NCBI GenBank assembly: GCA_938041505.1
Contig: CALITC010000006.1
Coordinates: 45,153 to 109,152 of the forward strand
DNA length: 64,000 bases
From: an uncultured Patescibacteria group bacterium
Lineage (GTDB): Bacteria > Patescibacteriota > JACMRA01
Direction of reading: 5' to 3'
Part shown: positions 61,365-64,000 of the stretch, piece after piece
Layout: the number at the start of each line of letters is the position of its first letter
Position numbering within the stretch: position 1 is the first letter of the stretch
Translations under genes and position numbers: made by a program
Notes under the pieces: model-generated
Database searches by the model: none
Seen by the model: the letters and a program-made list of their open reading frames with translations, nothing else
What the model was told of the DNA's origin: nothing

Positions 61365-61781
61365 TCAATGATAGTGAATTCGCATTTTAAGAGGGTTTTT
61401 AAATTCCTTATAGGATATGAATGATTGAGATTTTCTACATACAGAGACATACACAGCCAAGTTAATCATGTACTCAACAACATTACAGAATCCCTGCGTC
61501 CTATCTTTGAGTAAAAGAAAAAACTCATCGCTCATCAGATTCAAGATTATATTATCTCTTAGTTTATTCTGAACCTTCAAAGAATTAAGGATATTTCTAT
61601 CTCCAGTTAGATTCTTGGATTGGCAAACCGATCTTCGGCAATCAAAATAAGAACTAACTTTGAACATAAAATATAATCTTACAAAAGCAAAAAAACCAAT
61701 CTCTTTGGCCTCCTTAAAAATCTGATAATTACTTACATCATCTATAATAGTGATATCAGGATTTATTCTACTTAACATCAA
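61365..61781 (-). CDS. Hypothetical protein, 138 residues
   Basis: Not recognised. Hydrophobic N-terminal region and several Cys (FDCRRSVCQSKN; GFCNVVEY; SVCRKSQS), mixed charge, no clear signal peptide. It follows the O-antigen-ligase-like gene on the same strand. Confidence 0.4.
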   Translation of the reverse strand: MMLSRINPDITIIDDVSNYQIFKEAKEIGFFAFVRLYFMFKVSSYFDCRRSVCQSKNLTGDRNILNSLKVQNKLRDNIILNLMSDEFFLLLKDRTQGFCNVVEYMINLAVYVSVCRKSQSFISYKEFKNPLKMRIHYH

Positions 61782-61865
61782 ATTCTACAATAAAAACAAC
61801 TATGTCGATGTATTATAGTATATCAAAAACTTTTTGTCAAAATACTCTCAATATTACACCCCTAG

Positions 61866-63212
61866 TTAAGATTGTACTTTAAGACGCTTACTTATCGATC
61901 CGTACATGACTAAAACAACCCAAAATATTGCCACTGTTTGGTTTTCCCAAATATGCAAAGCAAGATTACCGATAATGATTGATAACAATCCAGCCAAGAC
62001 GTATGGTTGTCTGCGAAGTTTCCATACTGGATACATTAGCACAATCATATACCCTGCCAAATAAATCAAGCCACCATTCAGCAATACTTGCAGATACCAG
62101 CTCTCCGGTATAGTTATATCCGGCTCCATAAGCGTCCACTTATAAGAGAGATCTACATTTTCTACAAACAAAGGGTTATCTTCATAAGCAAAGTATCTGC
62201 TAGCTGGCCCTGAAGAGCCAAGTCCAAAACCTTGCACAAATAACTTTGGAGAACGTTTTATGACCTCTAATGACGCGCTGGTATGACGATAATGTAGCGT
62301 AGAAGAGGACGGCTTACGTATCGCTGTTGGCAAAAATTCTAGATCACTGAGATTGGGTGTTAGCACTGCAAACAACATAATCGCAAAAGGTATTGGAGCT
62401 AGCAATGTCCATAATCTTCTTGCTTCGAACCGCTTCACGAGCCATGCTATTCCATAGAACAAAACGGCCAACCAAGCAAATCGAGCATAACTTAATCCAA
62501 TTGCTACAAAAATAAACAACGTGAACAACATTTTGAGCCAAGCAGGAAATTGCTTACAAACTTTTAAATTAAGAACAACAGGCAAGACTAATAATAAATA
62601 ACCTGCAAAATGATTAGGAGAAGAAAACCCGCCACTAAGACGTGGGAAATTATTCCACCCTCCGCCATCAATTACATTAATAATTGGAGAGGTTTGCAAT
62701 ACTGAATTATCAACACCAAAACCCAAGAAATATAATATTTGGTTACCAAAAACTAAAGTCCCAAGTGACACAACAACCACAAGCAACAAGCCATACGGCA
62801 CCCACTTGTTGATAACACATAACGTCTCTTCGCAAACCGATTTTTTTTCAACCTTAAGCCACGAAACCACCACACTAGCGATCAACAAGAACCATAATTC
62901 GAATCTAAAACCATAAGCAATTGCAGTCAGCGGAACCATACCCAGTGATTGGAACACACCAAACCCAGCTACACTCAACCCTAATAATTGCGGCCACTGA
63001 GTAATCAAAAATCCTTTCAAAGAGTCAGAATCTTTGCGTAAAACTATCCATATGCGAAACTCGAGGCATAACAATAAAACAAATACCAATAGCTCTTTCC
63101 ACAAAACCACCACCTCAGGTAAATTTATAATATTTACAGAGAATTGCGCTAAAATATTTTGAATAGGAATCAACACAAGCAAAGCCACAAGACCAAGTAA
63201 CAGAGATTTCAT
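61866..63212 (-). CDS. O-antigen ligase / polymerase-like membrane protein
   Basis: 448 residues with about twelve membrane spans and a large loop near the C-terminus (GFGLGSSGPASRYFAYEDNP then WTLMEPDITIPESWYLQVLL). The GGGWNNFPRLSGGFSSPNHF segment and the Wzy_C-like region with G-L-G-S-x-G fit the family that joins glycans to lipid or protein carriers. It belongs to envelope-glycan assembly together with the WecG-type gene, although 5.5 kb apart. Confidence 0.85.
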   Translation of the reverse strand: MKSLLLGLVALLVLIPIQNILAQFSVNIINLPEVVVLWKELLVFVLLLCLEFRIWIVLRKDSDSLKGFLITQWPQLLGLSVAGFGVFQSLGMVPLTAIAYGFRFELWFLLIASVVVSWLKVEKKSVCEETLCVINKWVPYGLLLVVVVSLGTLVFGNQILYFLGFGVDNSVLQTSPIINVIDGGGWNNFPRLSGGFSSPNHFAGYLLLVLPVVLNLKVCKQFPAWLKMLFTLFIFVAIGLSYARFAWLAVLFYGIAWLVKRFEARRLWTLLAPIPFAIMLFAVLTPNLSDLEFLPTAIRKPSSSTLHYRHTSASLEVIKRSPKLFVQGFGLGSSGPASRYFAYEDNPLFVENVDLSYKWTLMEPDITIPESWYLQVLLNGGLIYLAGYMIVLMYPVWKLRRQPYVLAGLLSIIIGNLALHIWENQTVAIFWVVLVMYGSISKRLKVQS

Positions 63213-63313
63213 TGATATTAATATAGCGAACTATTGCACAAATGTAAAGACCGACAAAAAAAACTGAACCATTAAGATTCAGCCTATGTTTTTTCAGTGA
63301 GAAAATCAATAAC

Positions 63314-63808
63314 TCATAGGTTCTTAAGAGTTTCCTCGTACAAGCTAATGTAGTAAGCAATGACTCGATTATAACCTTCAAGAAAAGCACCCATTGAATC
63401 ATTAAATATAAATTCAAAAGAATTATCTTTGTTATTTTCATCCACAAAGAATGCCGTATCTACATCTGTTATCAGAATACGCCACTGAGCTTTTGGATTT
63501 TCTCCGTACTCAAATATTTCTTTACCTGAGCGCAACCCTCTTTCATACACCTCACAAACAATGGACCACTTACCATCCTCTATTATATCAATACTTCCAA
63601 GAACCATGTCTTTGGTGTAAGGAATGCACAAGGTATTAAAACCGTACATGAAAACCGACCCTTCAATACTCAAAGATATGTTAAAAGCATCAATCAAATC
63701 TAATAAGCTACCATTATTTCTTTTTGCAGAAAATCGAGGAAAAGACTGAAAAAAAACTTTCAAGAAATACTGAATATTAAGCTGACCATCTCGTAAAAAC
63801 ATTTCCAT
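63314..63808 (-). CDS. Hypothetical protein, 164 residues
   Basis: Not recognised. Soluble alpha/beta protein starting MEMFLRDGQLNIQYFLKVFF, with WRILITDVDTAFFVDENNKD in the middle. It lies upstream of the O-antigen-ligase-like gene on the same strand with a 100-base gap. Confidence 0.5.
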   Translation of the reverse strand: MEMFLRDGQLNIQYFLKVFFQSFPRFSAKRNNGSLLDLIDAFNISLSIEGSVFMYGFNTLCIPYTKDMVLGSIDIIEDGKWSIVCEVYERGLRSGKEIFEYGENPKAQWRILITDVDTAFFVDENNKDNSFEFIFNDSMGAFLEGYNRVIAYYISLYEETLKNL

Positions 63809-64000
63809 TTGTATAATTCTCTTTTACAATGTTATTGTTACTTGGTTTGGTTAATTGTTACACATATTTATCATAATGTAAACCCCTGAAAAGCAACCCT
63901 TATCACAGGTAATGTTTTTAAAAGAAAATTTTGTAGATCAAATTAAATCTATTGCTTGACGAAATAATATTCATAAAAGACTATTTAGATCATGAAAAAG

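Noticed and set aside
63992..64000. Start of a further gene (ATGAAAAAG at the right edge)
   Set aside because: Only three codons are visible. A TTGACG box upstream hints at a promoter, but no product can be supported.

Overview
The window looks like a stretch of chromosome from an AT-rich bacterium of the Candidate Phyla Radiation (Patescibacteria). This rests on the compact, shortened core proteins (for example RpoB of about 1134 residues), many short unplaced membrane or exported proteins, and scattered single-copy information-processing genes. The phylum cannot be fixed from the sequence alone. The standard bacterial code fits: conserved genes are read cleanly with TGG as Trp and no in-frame TGA. 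Vegetative promoters are easy to see (TTGACA with a TATAAT-like box), and many genes end in strong hairpin/T-run terminators.

Layout. 0-3.2 kb: truncated ychF, an elongator-type tRNA(CAU), rsmI. 3.2-13.4 kb: a mixed accessory block with an AlbA_2 protein next to xseA, a DUF6602 nuclease-like protein, a GNAT, a TrmB-like regulator facing a VOC protein, an orphan beta-helix/tailspike-like protein, DUF2461 and a Nudix hydrolase. 13.5-16.3 kb: a hairpin-rich noncoding stretch, then rplS, a membrane protein, a putative rpsU and ftsA. 18.4-29.2 kb: uvrA, a YdjM-like membrane protein, a methyltransferase, a frameshifted glycine-rich-domain gene, rpoB without rpoC, and a PD-(D/E)XK-like protein. 29.2-32.8 kb: two orphan genes, a 114-bp inverted-repeat element, and a nucleotide house-cleaning set (RdgB/HAM1, CYTH, MazG). 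36.9-40 kb: argS, a membrane protein and a second methyltransferase paralogous to the first.

The most interesting locus is 32.85-36.4 kb. It is a compact thiazole/oxazole-modified peptide (TOMM/LAP) cluster. A 48-residue Gly/Cys/Ser-rich precursor has its own consensus promoter and terminator. It faces a 705-residue fusion of a SagB-type flavin dehydrogenase with a YcaO cyclodehydratase, followed by a small HExxH metallopeptidase. Five heterocyclisable residues in the core (S23, C27, C31, C35, S39) sit exactly four residues apart, recalling microcin B17. No separate E1-like partner, exporter or immunity gene is visible.

40.1-45.9 kb holds a type III restriction-modification operon (mod, res) with an SF1/UvrD-like helicase gene inserted between the two subunits. 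46.1-51.3 kb is a decaying stretch: a DUF2200 gene and a secreted beta-propeller gene each carry a frameshift and a nonsense codon, and dgkA has an in-frame TAG in its 5' extension. A DrrAB-like ABC exporter lies within it. 51.4-64 kb: aspS, a WecG/TagA glycosyltransferase fused to a Nudix domain, a divergent SDR/HxlR pair, a MacB-like ABC system with two paralogous permeases, an O-antigen-ligase-like membrane protein and several orphans.
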